Assembly (NCBI RefSeq): GCF_017639205.1
Contig: NZ_CP071139.1
Span: forward strand, 8,927,501 to 8,991,500
DNA: 64,000 bases
Reading direction: 5' to 3'
From: Streptomyces nojiriensis
GTDB lineage: Bacteria; Actinomycetota; Actinomycetes; Streptomycetales; Streptomycetaceae
Position numbers and translations under genes: made by a program. Of the stretch, positions 18,424-27,193 are shown one piece after another (the first letter of the stretch is position 1; every line of letters starts with the position of its first letter). Under the pieces are notes generated by a model, which worked only from the letters and a program-made list of their open reading frames with translations, was not told the DNA's origin and did not search any database.

Positions 18424-18899
18424 CAGGACGATCGGACCGCGCGCCCGAGGGTGATGTTCATCCAGGGCACGGCGTTCTCGCGGTAGGAGTGGCCGAGGGG
18501 TTCGATGCCGCTCTGGTCGGTGAGGCTGAAGCCGGTCACCATGACGGTGCTGGAGCCGTCGGCGACGGACACCAGGTGTGTTCCGCAGTCGGGACAGAAG
18601 CCGCGCCGGAGGGTCGGGTAGGTCGCGTACCACTTCGGCTCGCCCCCGGGCCCGGTCCAGGTCAGGGAGTCCAGGGGGAAGCCCATCCACAGCACCGCAG
18701 GCCCGCCGGAGATCCGCGTCTCATGGACACATGAACACAAATGCGGATCATCCGGGACGCCGGTGACCTGGTAGGAGATCCGGCCGCACTGGCAGTGCCC
18801 CGTTCGAACCGGCGCTGGAGCATCCGATGCGGCTCTTGTGGCCGGCAGCGGCCGAGCGGGCACGGGTGGCGTGCCGAGGTTTGGTGACGTGTTGCTCAT
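18423..18899 (-). CDS. GFA family (glutathione-dependent formaldehyde-activating/CENP-V) zinc protein
   Basis: 158 residues with the metal ligands of the GFA fold: H-C-Q-C-G near 43-47, C-S-C near 65 and C-P-D-C-G-T-H near 105. The N-terminal 40 residues are low-complexity. Members bind structural zinc and are annotated as carbon-sulfur lyases, although most actinobacterial ones have no proven substrate. GAGGA lies six bases before the ATG. It follows the double-NUDIX gene by 34 bp on the same strand and overlaps the vanX remnant downstream. Confidence 0.85.
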   Translation of the reverse strand: MSNTSPNLGTPPVPARPLPATRAASDAPAPVRTGHCQCGRISYQVTGVPDDPHLCSCVHETRISGGPAVLWMGFPLDSLTWTGPGGEPKWYATYPTLRRGFCPDCGTHLVSVADGSSTVMVTGFSLTDQSGIEPLGHSYRENAVPWMNITLGRAVRSS

Positions 18900-18933
18900 G
18901 CGAGTCCTCGCTTCGAAACGGGCCATGGGAGGG

Positions 18934-20037
18934 CTAGAAGATGGTGGGGTCGGTGGCGTCCGGCAGTTCGGTGAGGGGTTGCCGCGCGGCGCGGGGGATC
19001 CCGAGCTGCGCTCGGGCCCGGTGGACGGCGGCGAGCTGGTTGGCTGCTGGGGGTCCCCAGTCGAAGAACTCCAGGGCCTGCTCGGGTGTGGCCAGGACCC
19101 GGATGTGAGTGCGGCCGGTGGCCGGATCGACGGGTGGCGGGCCAAGACGGGTGAGGGGTGCGGCGTAGCGGAGGCGGGCGTACGGCTTGTCGGGGTCGCA
19201 GAGGTGTCCGAGGAACTGCGGGTCGCCGAACTCGGCCTCGGCTTCCTCGTGTGTCTCCCGGCGCAGCGTGGCGAGTGGGTTGTCGCGATCCTGGGGTTCG
19301 GGGGTGCCGCCGGGCAGGAGGGCGGCGCCGGTGTCCGGTTCCAGGAGCAGCAGGACGCGGCCGTCCGAGGCGAGGAGCCAACCCCAGGCCTGGACCACCG
19401 AAAGCTGCTCCGGGGCCGGTCCGGCATGGAAGGGGAGGTGGTGGCGGGCGCGGGCGGTGCGAAGGGCGCCGGCCCGGTCCAGGACGGTGGGGGCGATCGG
19501 GAGGCCGTTCTCCAGCAGGACGGGGCCGGCAGCGTTGATGCGGGCGCGCAGAGCGGACAGGGCCCGGCGGGCGTCGCCGGGGGACATGAGGTCGGGCAGG
19601 AGGGCGGGTTCGACGAACTCGATGGACTCGACTTCGCCTTCGGGCAGCCGGATGGAGGCGATCTGCTCGTCGTCCCACGTACCACCGTCGTAGACGTGCA
19701 GGATCTCGCCGGGGAAGCGCATGTCGGCGGGCGCGTTGCTGCCGTCGGCGCTGACCCGGTCCACGGCGAGCCCGCGGTCGACGGTCATGGTGACGCCGAG
19801 TTCCTCGCGCAGTTCTCGCGCGGCGCCCTGGGCAGGGGACTCGCTCTTGTCGACGGCGCCCCCTGGCAGGAGGCAGGTCGTGCGGTAGTCGACACGCTGG
19901 ATCAGGACCCGGCCGCGCTGGTCGGTGATCAGCACGGACGTTCCCGCCCACAAGGCGGCCGAGGCGCGCAGGGCCCCGTACTCCTCATCGGTCATGAGTG
20001 TGCTCGGCGGTGCATCAGGGGACGGCGTGGCGGTCAT
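18934..20037 (-). CDS. Protein with two tandem NUDIX domains
   Basis: 367 residues. Domain 1 (about 25-165) has an intact Nudix box, GGAVDKSE ... RELREELGV. Domain 2 (about 205-330) has a variant, GGTPEPQD ... RRETHEEAEAEFG, lacking the strict spacing. A linker with S-P-G-D-A-R-R-A separates them. Such proteins usually hydrolyse nucleoside diphosphate derivatives in the cytosol; the second domain may bind rather than cleave. GGAG lies six bases upstream of the ATG. It is part of the compact minus-strand gene set from 28660 to 18423, 60 bp after the PIG-L gene. Confidence 0.85.
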   Translation of the reverse strand: MTATPSPDAPPSTLMTDEEYGALRASAALWAGTSVLITDQRGRVLIQRVDYRTTCLLPGGAVDKSESPAQGAARELREELGVTMTVDRGLAVDRVSADGSNAPADMRFPGEILHVYDGGTWDDEQIASIRLPEGEVESIEFVEPALLPDLMSPGDARRALSALRARINAAGPVLLENGLPIAPTVLDRAGALRTARARHHLPFHAGPAPEQLSVVQAWGWLLASDGRVLLLLEPDTGAALLPGGTPEPQDRDNPLATLRRETHEEAEAEFGDPQFLGHLCDPDKPYARLRYAAPLTRLGPPPVDPATGRTHIRVLATPEQALEFFDWGPPAANQLAAVHRARAQLGIPRAARQPLTELPDATDPTIF

Positions 20038-20097
20038 CTCGGTCTCCGAACGTGAGATGTTCCCGATCAGGCGGGCACGGTGCGGGCGGCAAGACGG

Positions 20098-20871
20098 TCA
20101 GGCGATGAGCCGGCGCGGGTCGCCCGGCGTGGGGCCGGGGGAGAGCCGGGTGAAGGACTCGGTGCGGATGATCTCGTTGCGTTCGGCTTCGGGCAGGCGG
20201 GCGAGCAAGCCGGGCAGGGGTCGCTCGCGGGCGACCTCGCTCTGGTGGGCGCAGATCGCCTCCCACTTCAGCGCGGCCCACGGTGAGACGTCGACGGTCG
20301 TGGTCACATACGCGTCCGGCACCGCGAGAACTGTCTTCTCCGCGCTCTGAAGGAGCGGGCCGAGCAGGTCCACGCCGGATTCCGAGTGCGTGGCCGCGTA
20401 CAGGGCCGCAGGCTGCCAGGGCTCGCCCGCATCGGGATACAGGTGCGGCAGGCCCGCGGCCTCGACGGCGAGGAGGGTGATCTGGTGGGCCCGCCGGTGG
20501 TCCGGGTGGCCGGTGAGCTGACCCAGGGCGTCGTGGCCGACCACGATGTCCGGCCGGACCTCACGGATGTGTGCGACCAGGCGGCCGACGGCCTCGTCCA
20601 GAGGAGCGTCAACGAGGCGTACGCCGCCGGGTGCCGAGGCGGGGATACGGGCATCGGCGTACCCGAGCAGCCGAGGGGCGCCGGCGCCCAAGACGTGCAG
20701 GGCGTCGGCGAGTTCGGGGATGCGGTGGGTGTCGGCCGCCCAAGTGGCGGTGACGACAGCGGTGCGGGCGCCCGCGGCGGCGTGCTGGGCGAGCACGCCG
20801 CCGGCGAGGAGGGATTCGTCATCAGGATGGGCGAAGACGCCGAGGAGTGAGGGTGCGCTCAGTCGTGTCAC
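20098..20871 (-). CDS. PIG-L family N-acetylglucosamine deacetylase-like protein
   Basis: 257 residues. The zinc-binding motif A-H-P-D-D-E lies at residues 14-19, with the partner H-P-D-H near 123. Length and fold match LmbE/PIG-L enzymes, which remove acetyl groups from N-acetyl amino sugars (mycothiol, teicoplanin and aminoglycoside pathways) or amidate conjugates. The GTG start has GGAGG seven bases upstream. It lies between the kinase-like gene and the double-NUDIX gene on the same strand. Its presence points to an amino-sugar-containing substrate (inference). Confidence 0.9.
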   Translation of the reverse strand: MTRLSAPSLLGVFAHPDDESLLAGGVLAQHAAAGARTAVVTATWAADTHRIPELADALHVLGAGAPRLLGYADARIPASAPGGVRLVDAPLDEAVGRLVAHIREVRPDIVVGHDALGQLTGHPDHRRAHQITLLAVEAAGLPHLYPDAGEPWQPAALYAATHSESGVDLLGPLLQSAEKTVLAVPDAYVTTTVDVSPWAALKWEAICAHQSEVARERPLPGLLARLPEAERNEIIRTESFTRLSPGPTPGDPRRLIA

Positions 20872-20900
20872 AGGGGTGCCTCCGGGTCTCGAGGGGGCGG

Positions 20901-21766
20901 TCAGGGGATGGGGACGGGGGTGTGGGTGAGTTCTTCGGCTCGGCAGGCGATGAGCGGGGCGAGGGCGGGGTGGACGCCGCGGGAGCAGGCCTGGAGGAGC
21001 TGGGCGAGCGCGACGAGTTCGCCGGTCCGGCCGGCGTCCGTGTCCAGGACGTGGGCGAACTCGCGGCGGATCCGGGCGGCGGTCGCCTGTGCGGCAAGCG
21101 AGTACGCGTGAAGCAGGCCCAGGTCGTAGCCGACGGGGAGCCGGCCCCAGTTCTCCCAGTCCAGCAGGACCAGGGGCGCACCGGTGAGGTTCGCCCAGTG
21201 CAGATCGGCGTGCCCGGTCGTCGTCTCATCGATCCGGACCGGGTCGATGCCGAGGAACCGGCGGAAGTTCCGGTCGACCCAGTTCTGCCGTACGGATTCG
21301 CGGTCGGTGGGCACCGTCGCGAGCGTGCCGAGCGCGGACTTCAGCTCGGACCACCAGGCATCGGGTAGCGCAATGTCCTGCGCGAGAGCGGGTGTGCCGC
21401 TGGTGACCGGCGGGACGGACACGTATTCGGTGAGCTCCGTCCGATAGGCGACGTCCGCTGTGGTCCGGTCGAGGACACCGCGAAGCCGCGGCCGCGGTAC
21501 CGAGCGGGGCACGTGCGTGTCCGCGGCCGCCGTGCCCTCCCACAGCCGTCCGCCTGCCTTGTCCGCCGCGGTGGAGACGACCCGCAGCCAACTGCCCCCG
21601 GCCCGGCGTCCCAGGGGCGGCCCTGCCACCCCCACACCTCCGGACCCGAGGCCGACACCTGGAACTGCCGCGCGGCGGCCGCGTGCGCGCGCCGCATCCG
21701 TTGTCTGTCGTCGTGCTCCGTCGGAGCGACGAACACCGCTTCCAGTACCGGCCGTTCCACCGTCAC
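20901..21766 (-). pseudogene. Aminoglycoside phosphotransferase-like kinase, single-base frameshift
   Basis: GTG at 21766 overlaps the upstream stop (GTGA). The first 50 codons read normally up to GPEVWGWQGR, then the frame breaks in a CCCC run near 21612 and continues one base off as LGRRAGGSWLRVVSTAADKAGG. The rest is an intact APH fold: catalytic TTGHADLHWANL and LLDWENWG. Repairing one base gives about 288 residues. Paralogous kinases are at 36857 and 39132. As sequenced, only the part from about 21635 could be made separately, lacking the N-terminal strands. Confidence 0.7.
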
Positions 21767-24138
21767 ACCCCCTCCGTCACGATGTCGGCCCCGGGGCGCT
21801 CAGCGGGCCGGGGCAGCAGCACGTCGCGCCCCGGCCATCGGAACACCAGGCGGCAGCGCTCCTTGTCCAGGACATCGCCGGCGGGCAGCAGGTCGTCGGG
21901 CGTTCCGGCCGGGTGGACGGTCAGGACGGGATCGGCGTGCCGGTCGTTGTCGTCGGCGCGCACACGGCGGTCCCAGGCCCGGACCGTGGACACCAGCCGC
22001 TCGGCGAGCGCGGGTCCCTCCTCACCGAAGGCTTGGACGACCCATTCCCACTCCTTGTCCTGCGGGCGGTCACCGTCTTTGGTCTGGACGTGGATCAGAT
22101 AGGCGAGCGAGGCGTCGCCGACGATCGCGGGTGCATCGCGGTCCTTGGCGATGCCGGTCACGCCCTCGTCCGGGTCGTGGTGGGCGGCCAGGCGGCAGAA
22201 GCCCGGCAGGATGGTGGCCGCGTACAGCTGCAGGGAACCGAAGCAGGAGTTCGCCGCCCCCATCGTGATGCCGGTGGCGACCTCGTGCCGCGGCCCGCGC
22301 AGCGCCTCTTCCAGGCCCGCCGTCTCGGCGGCCGTGCCGTGCTCGAAGCGCAGTGTCAGCCCGCCGCCGAGGAGGGAGACGACCGGGATGGTGCGGGCCT
22401 GCTGCCCTTGGTCCCGGACGAAGCCGCAGTATGTGAAATTGCGAGCGTGCAGCACCTGTCCGCGCCGTTCGAAGGTGACCGCCCGGGTGTAGCCGCCCAT
22501 CTCCAGCGGCAGGACCAGGCGGCCGCCCTCGGCCAGCTGCTCGCGCCAGGCCGGGGCGATGTCCCAGCAGTTGTAGGTGATCATGCTGGCGTCGAAGCCG
22601 CCGCGCGGCACGAGGTGGGCGGGTGCGCCGAGGGCGGCGTCGGCTTCGACGGCGGTGACGCGTCGGCTGCCGGCCTCTGTGAGGAACCGGCGGGTGCGGC
22701 GTACGACCCACGGGTCGATGTCCACGGTGATCACGCGCCCGCCGGGTCCGGAGGTGTGGGCGATCAGCTCGGCGTTGTAGCCGCCTGATCCCGCCTCGAA
22801 CACGACCGCGCCAGGGCCCAAGCCCAGGTGCTCGATCATGTCGGCCTGGAGCCAGGCCGCGGACACCGAGCTGATCGCCGTCCCGGCCTCGTCGTAGCGG
22901 GTGATGACGGCCCGGTCGCCGCCGTCGTACGCGGCCGCGAGGTTCACCTCCGGTGCGAAGCGGTGCCGGGGTACGGTCCGCAGTGCCTCCTGGACCGGTG
23001 CGGAGGGGGCCCAGCCGCCGTCGATGACGGTCTGGGCCATCGCCGCGCGCAGCCGGCCGGCCTCGGCCGGTTCCCCCGGCACGGGCGGCTGGTCGGCGGC
23101 GATCGGGTAGGAGGTGACGGGCTGCAGGCTGGGAATGACGCCGGGCCACACCGCATCGAGCGCGAGCGCGGCCGGGGCGAACACGTCCCCGACGCAGGCG
23201 AGGGCGTGGAGGTCGAAGAACTCCCAGCGGTCGAACAACTTCGGTTCCGGGTTGGCCAAGGTGCCCGTCCAGGCGGTGATGCGGACGACGGCCGTGAGCC
23301 GCGGGACCCCGTGGCTGTCGTCGACCAGCATCGTCACCACGTGCGCGTCGGCCGGATCGGCGGTCAGCCCGGTCTCCTCGGCGAGTTCGCGGACCGCGGC
23401 GGCGGCGAAGTCTTCCGGGCCGGTGGTCTTCCCGCCCGGCAGCTCCAGCATGCCGCGCCGGGAGCGGCCGAGCAGGACCCGGCCGGCGTCGTCGGTGACG
23501 ACGGCAAGGGCGCCGGTCAGGGCGTGGCCGGTGGTCGGCCGCTTCTCGACGGCCCGGGTGTCGGCGTGGCAGGGGCCGCGCAGGACCAGGAAGGCCAGGC
23601 CGTCCGCGTCCAGCCGCTCCACCGTTGCCCAGCCCGCACCGAGCAGGACGATCTCCTCCTCGTCGAGGGCGATGCCGCGCCGCTCCTCCGGCGTGTTCTC
23701 CACGACCGGGGTGATGACGACGAGCGCGCCGCCGTCGCGCAGCCGCTCGCCCAGCCCGTGAACGATCCGGCCGCGGTCCCGTACGAAGGGGTACACCAGC
23801 CGCAGCGTGATCAGGTCGTACCTCTCCTCGTGCAGCGGCGCCGGGTCGTCCCGCTCGATGTCCAGCTGCAGCCAGCGCACACCCTCAATGTCGGCGTGCT
23901 CCTCGCGGGCCCGCGCGATCGCGCTCTCCGCGAAGTCGACGGCGTCCACGCTGTAGCCGAGGCCGGCCAGGTGGGCGGCCAGCTCCCCGGTCCCGCAGCC
24001 CACGTCCAGGGCCCGGCCCCCGCCCTCGGGAACGGGGGTGTGCTCGGCAAGGAGTTCCCGCTCGCGCTCACCGAGCCGCCGCCACCCCTTCCCCTCGCCG
24101 TAGTGCTGCTGCCACTCGTCGCGGGCGGTGTACGTCAA
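21763..24138 (-). CDS. Fusion: class I SAM methyltransferase - NUDIX - FxLD-system-type methyltransferase
   Basis: About 791 residues in three parts. 1-190: SAM methyltransferase (A-L-D-V-G-C-G-T-G-E-L near 44-54). 205-335: NUDIX domain (GALAVVTDDAGRVLLGRS; box LPGGKTTGPE ... RELAEETGL). 380-790: protein-isoaspartate-methyltransferase-like domain of the kind in FxLD lanthipeptide systems (GWAPSAPVQEALRTVPRHRF, VFEAGSGGYNAELI, TVDIDPWVVRRTRRFL). The TTG at 24138 is chosen because GAGGAG lies seven bases upstream. The frame is open further upstream only because the preceding NUDIX-kinase gene has lost phase. Methyltransferase/NUDIX fusions are known; the three-part form is uncommon. Confidence 0.75.
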   Translation of the reverse strand: MTYTARDEWQQHYGEGKGWRRLGERERELLAEHTPVPEGGGRALDVGCGTGELAAHLAGLGYSVDAVDFAESAIARAREEHADIEGVRWLQLDIERDDPAPLHEERYDLITLRLVYPFVRDRGRIVHGLGERLRDGGALVVITPVVENTPEERRGIALDEEEIVLLGAGWATVERLDADGLAFLVLRGPCHADTRAVEKRPTTGHALTGALAVVTDDAGRVLLGRSRRGMLELPGGKTTGPEDFAAAAVRELAEETGLTADPADAHVVTMLVDDSHGVPRLTAVVRITAWTGTLANPEPKLFDRWEFFDLHALACVGDVFAPAALALDAVWPGVIPSLQPVTSYPIAADQPPVPGEPAEAGRLRAAMAQTVIDGGWAPSAPVQEALRTVPRHRFAPEVNLAAAYDGGDRAVITRYDEAGTAISSVSAAWLQADMIEHLGLGPGAVVFEAGSGGYNAELIAHTSGPGGRVITVDIDPWVVRRTRRFLTEAGSRRVTAVEADAALGAPAHLVPRGGFDASMITYNCWDIAPAWREQLAEGGRLVLPLEMGGYTRAVTFERRGQVLHARNFTYCGFVRDQGQQARTIPVVSLLGGGLTLRFEHGTAAETAGLEEALRGPRHEVATGITMGAANSCFGSLQLYAATILPGFCRLAAHHDPDEGVTGIAKDRDAPAIVGDASLAYLIHVQTKDGDRPQDKEWEWVVQAFGEEGPALAERLVSTVRAWDRRVRADDNDRHADPVLTVHPAGTPDDLLPAGDVLDKERCRLVFRWPGRDVLLPRPAERPGADIVTEGV

Positions 24139-25548
24139 CGTGCTGCTCCTCGTGTCGGGGGGATGGGGGGCAGGGGCGCTGCGCGGTGCGCAGCCGGGCC
24201 AGGGTGCGCAGGCCGCGCTCCACCAGCTCGGGATCACCGCGGGCGGCGCCGTAGGAGATGCCGGAGACGGCATCGAGGACGGACAGGATCGTGAGCTGGG
24301 CCGCTTCCTCGGAGTGAAGGGGCGGCCGTAGCCCTCCATCACGGCGTGGAGGAGGTCGGGCCGGCCGTGCCACGCGTCGCAGAGCCGTACGAAGTCCCTG
24401 ATCGCCGGGCCCTCTTCCGACCGTTCGAAATCGATCACGTAGAGGGCATCGGCGGTCTCGTCCCAGCGCAGATTTCGGAGCTGGAAGTCACCGTGCGTGG
24501 GTACGGTCGCCAAGGGGGCCAGGCCGGCGGCCTCCTCGACGGTGGCCCGGATGAACTTCTCGTCGCCGGGCCCGAGGTGGGACAGGGCCCCGGCGAGGTG
24601 GCGCTCCAGCTTCCCCACCGGCAGGGTGCCGCCGGCCGGCCGGGGCGGGGCGCTGTGGTGGATGGCCGCCGCGAGTTGCCCGATGCGGTGGAAGATCCGG
24701 CGCTGCTGCTCGGGCTTGTGGACGGCGCCGTGCAGGGTTCGGCCGCCCACCGCGGTGAGCACCACGGCCCGCAGCGTGGCATCGGCGGCCACCAGCCGGG
24801 GCGCGGCCGCGCCAAGAGCGGGAACCCAACCGCGGAGGGCGGCCGCTTCACGCTGGTGGAAGCGGTCGCTCTGGTGGATCTTGACGTACCACTCGCCTCC
24901 CTCGGCGCCGTCCGCCCTCCACACACGGCTCTCCTCCCGCGCCCATGACACGTCCGTCCACGCGGTGATCCGGCCGACCGCCTGCTCGGCGAACGCGCGC
25001 ACCGCCTGCTCCGGGACCGCGCCGCGGCCGGGTTCGGGGACCTGGACCAGCCGGTCGGCGGACGGGTCGTAGGCGATCGGGTCGCCGGGCTCCTGGAAGT
25101 GCAAGGCCATCCGTGCGCCGGCCCGGTGGGCGTCGAGCCCGGCCCGGCAGTACGCCACCATCGGCTCCGGCAGGGCGTCGAAGGAGAACCAGCCCATGGC
25201 GTCGCATACCAGGGGTTCCATGACCTCCGGGATGCCGTCCCACCGCCTCACCTCGAAGAACACCCCGACCCGGGCCCCACCGGCGGGGGAGCGGTGGTGC
25301 ACGGTGACGGCCGCGCGGACATCGGCCGGATCCACCACGACCCCGGATTCCTCCCGGGCGTCGCGCACCAGGGCGGTGACCATGTCCTCCGACGGGCCGT
25401 CCAGGTGCCCGCTGATCAGATGCCAGCAGCCCGGCGCGTACACGTCACCGGCCCGCCGGGACAGCAGCACCTCAAGTCCCGCCTCGCCGTCGCGCACGGC
25501 GATCAGGTGGACGTCGAGCGGCTCGGTGTGCCGCCGGGTACCGCTCAC
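24068..25548 (-). pseudogene. NUDIX - aminoglycoside phosphotransferase fusion, frameshifted near its end
   Basis: Residues 1-150 form a NUDIX domain (LISGHLDGPSEDM ... REESGV, with R-D in place of R-E). Residues 175-400 form an APH-type kinase with catalytic PTHGDFQLRNLRWD and VIDFERSEEG. After GYGRPFT near 24330 the frame becomes arginine/proline-rich, while one base off the expected helix continues (SEEAAQLTILSVLDAVSGI, then VERGLRTLARLR) to a stop at 24068. One lost base explains this. The ATG at 25548 overlaps the upstream stop. A pairing of kinase and NUDIX in one chain suggests phosphorylated, nucleotide-linked substrates (inference). Confidence 0.65.
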
Positions 25549-25781
25549 GCGTCACCGCCGGGGCGGCGCACGAGCAGGGCCTCACGCACTTGTCCGGGGC
25601 CGAGCTCTCCGCTCTCCTCGAGCCGGGCGACCATCGCCGCCCGGGCGGCCACCGCCCCGGACGTGTCGGCGGCGGGCTGCGGCGGTAGGAGGGGCGCGGT
25701 GGGGTCGGTCAGCACGGTGCACTCCAGGGGATCGGCTGGTGTGGCAGCAGGAGTTGCCGCCGAGTTCGGCACCTGGTTCAC
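25545..25781 (-). CDS. 78-residue protein resembling the N-terminus of a methyltransferase
   Basis: GTG at 25781 overlaps the exporter stop (GTGA) and the stop overlaps the next start, so the unit is tightly coupled on both sides. The second half, ARAAMVARLEESGELGPGQVREALL, matches the opening helix of protein-isoaspartate-type methyltransferases, but the SAM-binding fold is absent. It is either a truncated methyltransferase or a genuine small protein kept by its coupled position. The alanine/proline-rich first half has no FxLD or cysteine-rich core, so it does not look like a lanthipeptide precursor. Confidence 0.55.
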   Translation of the reverse strand: MNQVPNSAATPAATPADPLECTVLTDPTAPLLPPQPAADTSGAVAARAAMVARLEESGELGPGQVREALLVRRPGGDA

Positions 25782-27148
25782 GGGGCATCGCCTTCGAGCG
25801 AGCGATCGTGGGCGTCGTCCGCGCGCGCTGGTCTGGGTACGGCCGGAGCGGATGCCGTCCGGACCGTGAGCGGCGACGGTCCAGCGGCGGGCGGGTCCGG
25901 CATCTGCCGCAGGGCGCGCAGCGGGGAGCGGGCGAGGACGATGAAGGGGACGAGCAGCGAGAAGGTCCCAGCGGTCAGGGTGGGCCGGACACCGACCCAC
26001 GTGCCCAGGCCGCCGGCGAGGAGTGCGGCCGCGGGGCGGGCGCCGGACGTCAGCCAGGTGCTCACCGCCTGCATCCGTGCTTGCATCCCGGCCGTGGTGA
26101 TGATCTGACGGATGGATCGCTGGGTGGTGCCCGCGGCACCGGCGCAGGCGAGCTGGAGGAACAGCGCCACCCCGATGGTGATCTGCCAGGCACGGCCGGG
26201 GGAGGCGAGCAGCAGCGGCAGCTGGGTCAGCGGGGTGATCGCGAGCGCGGCCAGCATCATCGGCCCCGGCCCGTACCGGCGGGCGAGGACCGGGGCGGTG
26301 AGCGCTCCGGCGGCCGCGCCCAGGGCGCCGAGACCCAGGACCACACCGAACGCGGTCGCGCTCATCGCCAGGGACCGCAGCAGGTACAGGGCCCACAGGG
26401 TGTTGAGCAGCCCGAGGGCGAACGAGGTCGTGGCGTTGACCAGGGTCAGGGTCCACAGCCGGTCATCGCCGCGTACGTATCGCAGACCCTCGCCGATCTC
26501 GGCGCGCAGCCGGCGCGTCCCCGGGCGGGAGCGGGCGGGTTCGGCGGTCTGGATGCGGGCGGTGCATACGGTGCTGATCAGACAGGAGGCGACGTCGCCG
26601 AGCAGCGCCCGGGCGGGGCCGAGCAGCGCGGTCAGCGCGGCGCCGAGGTGGCTTCCGGCGGTCGCCGCGACCGCGAAGAGGGCGCCCACGCGGCTGTTGC
26701 CCCGCTGGATCAAGGACCGCTCCACGAGGCTGGGCAGCAGACTGATGGCCGCCGCGTCGTGGAGCACGCTCGCCGCGCCCTGCACCACGGCGACGATCAT
26801 GAGCTGGGCCAGGGTCAGGGTGCCCAGCGCGGTCGAGACCGGCACGGTGGCGAGCGCCGCCGCGCTGACCAGATCGCCGGTGATCATCTGCCGGCGCTTG
26901 GAGTGCCGGTCGGCGAGCGCGCCGGCATGCAGGGCGAGCAGCGCGGGCGGGAGCTGGCCGAGGAAAGCCAGCCAGGCGACCTGGGCGGTCGTGGCGTCCA
27001 GGTGGAGCACGGCCAGCACCGGCAGCGCCATCTGCGTGATCGAGCTGCCGGCCACGCTCGCGGCCTGGCCGGTCAGGTACCGGCGGAAATCCCGGTGCCG
27101 CCACAGCGAGGTGCCGGAGACGGAGGGTGTGTCAGCGCAGGGTGTCAC
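25778..27148 (-). CDS. MFS transporter (exporter)
   Basis: 456 residues with about 12 hydrophobic segments. The loop between helices 2 and 3 reads HAGALADRHSKRRQM, the MFS motif A, and the family resembles enterobactin/macrolide-type exporters (MFS_3). The C-terminal 50 residues are hydrophilic. GTG start with GGAGGAGG upstream, 45 bp after the triple-NUDIX gene. Likely exports the product of, or protects against a toxic intermediate from, the surrounding gene set (inference). Confidence 0.9.
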   Translation of the reverse strand: MTPCADTPSVSGTSLWRHRDFRRYLTGQAASVAGSSITQMALPVLAVLHLDATTAQVAWLAFLGQLPPALLALHAGALADRHSKRRQMITGDLVSAAALATVPVSTALGTLTLAQLMIVAVVQGAASVLHDAAAISLLPSLVERSLIQRGNSRVGALFAVAATAGSHLGAALTALLGPARALLGDVASCLISTVCTARIQTAEPARSRPGTRRLRAEIGEGLRYVRGDDRLWTLTLVNATTSFALGLLNTLWALYLLRSLAMSATAFGVVLGLGALGAAAGALTAPVLARRYGPGPMMLAALAITPLTQLPLLLASPGRAWQITIGVALFLQLACAGAAGTTQRSIRQIITTAGMQARMQAVSTWLTSGARPAAALLAGGLGTWVGVRPTLTAGTFSLLVPFIVLARSPLRALRQMPDPPAAGPSPLTVRTASAPAVPRPARADDAHDRSLEGDAP

Positions 27149-27193
27149 CGAGCACCTCCTCCGCTTCCTCCAGGCGCGGTGTGCTCACGCCGT

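Noticed and set aside
25545..25781. The 78-residue protein as an FxLD lanthipeptide precursor
   Set aside because: It has no F-x-L-D motif and its single cysteine and lack of a Ser/Thr/Cys-rich core do not fit a precursor; the second half resembles a methyltransferase start.
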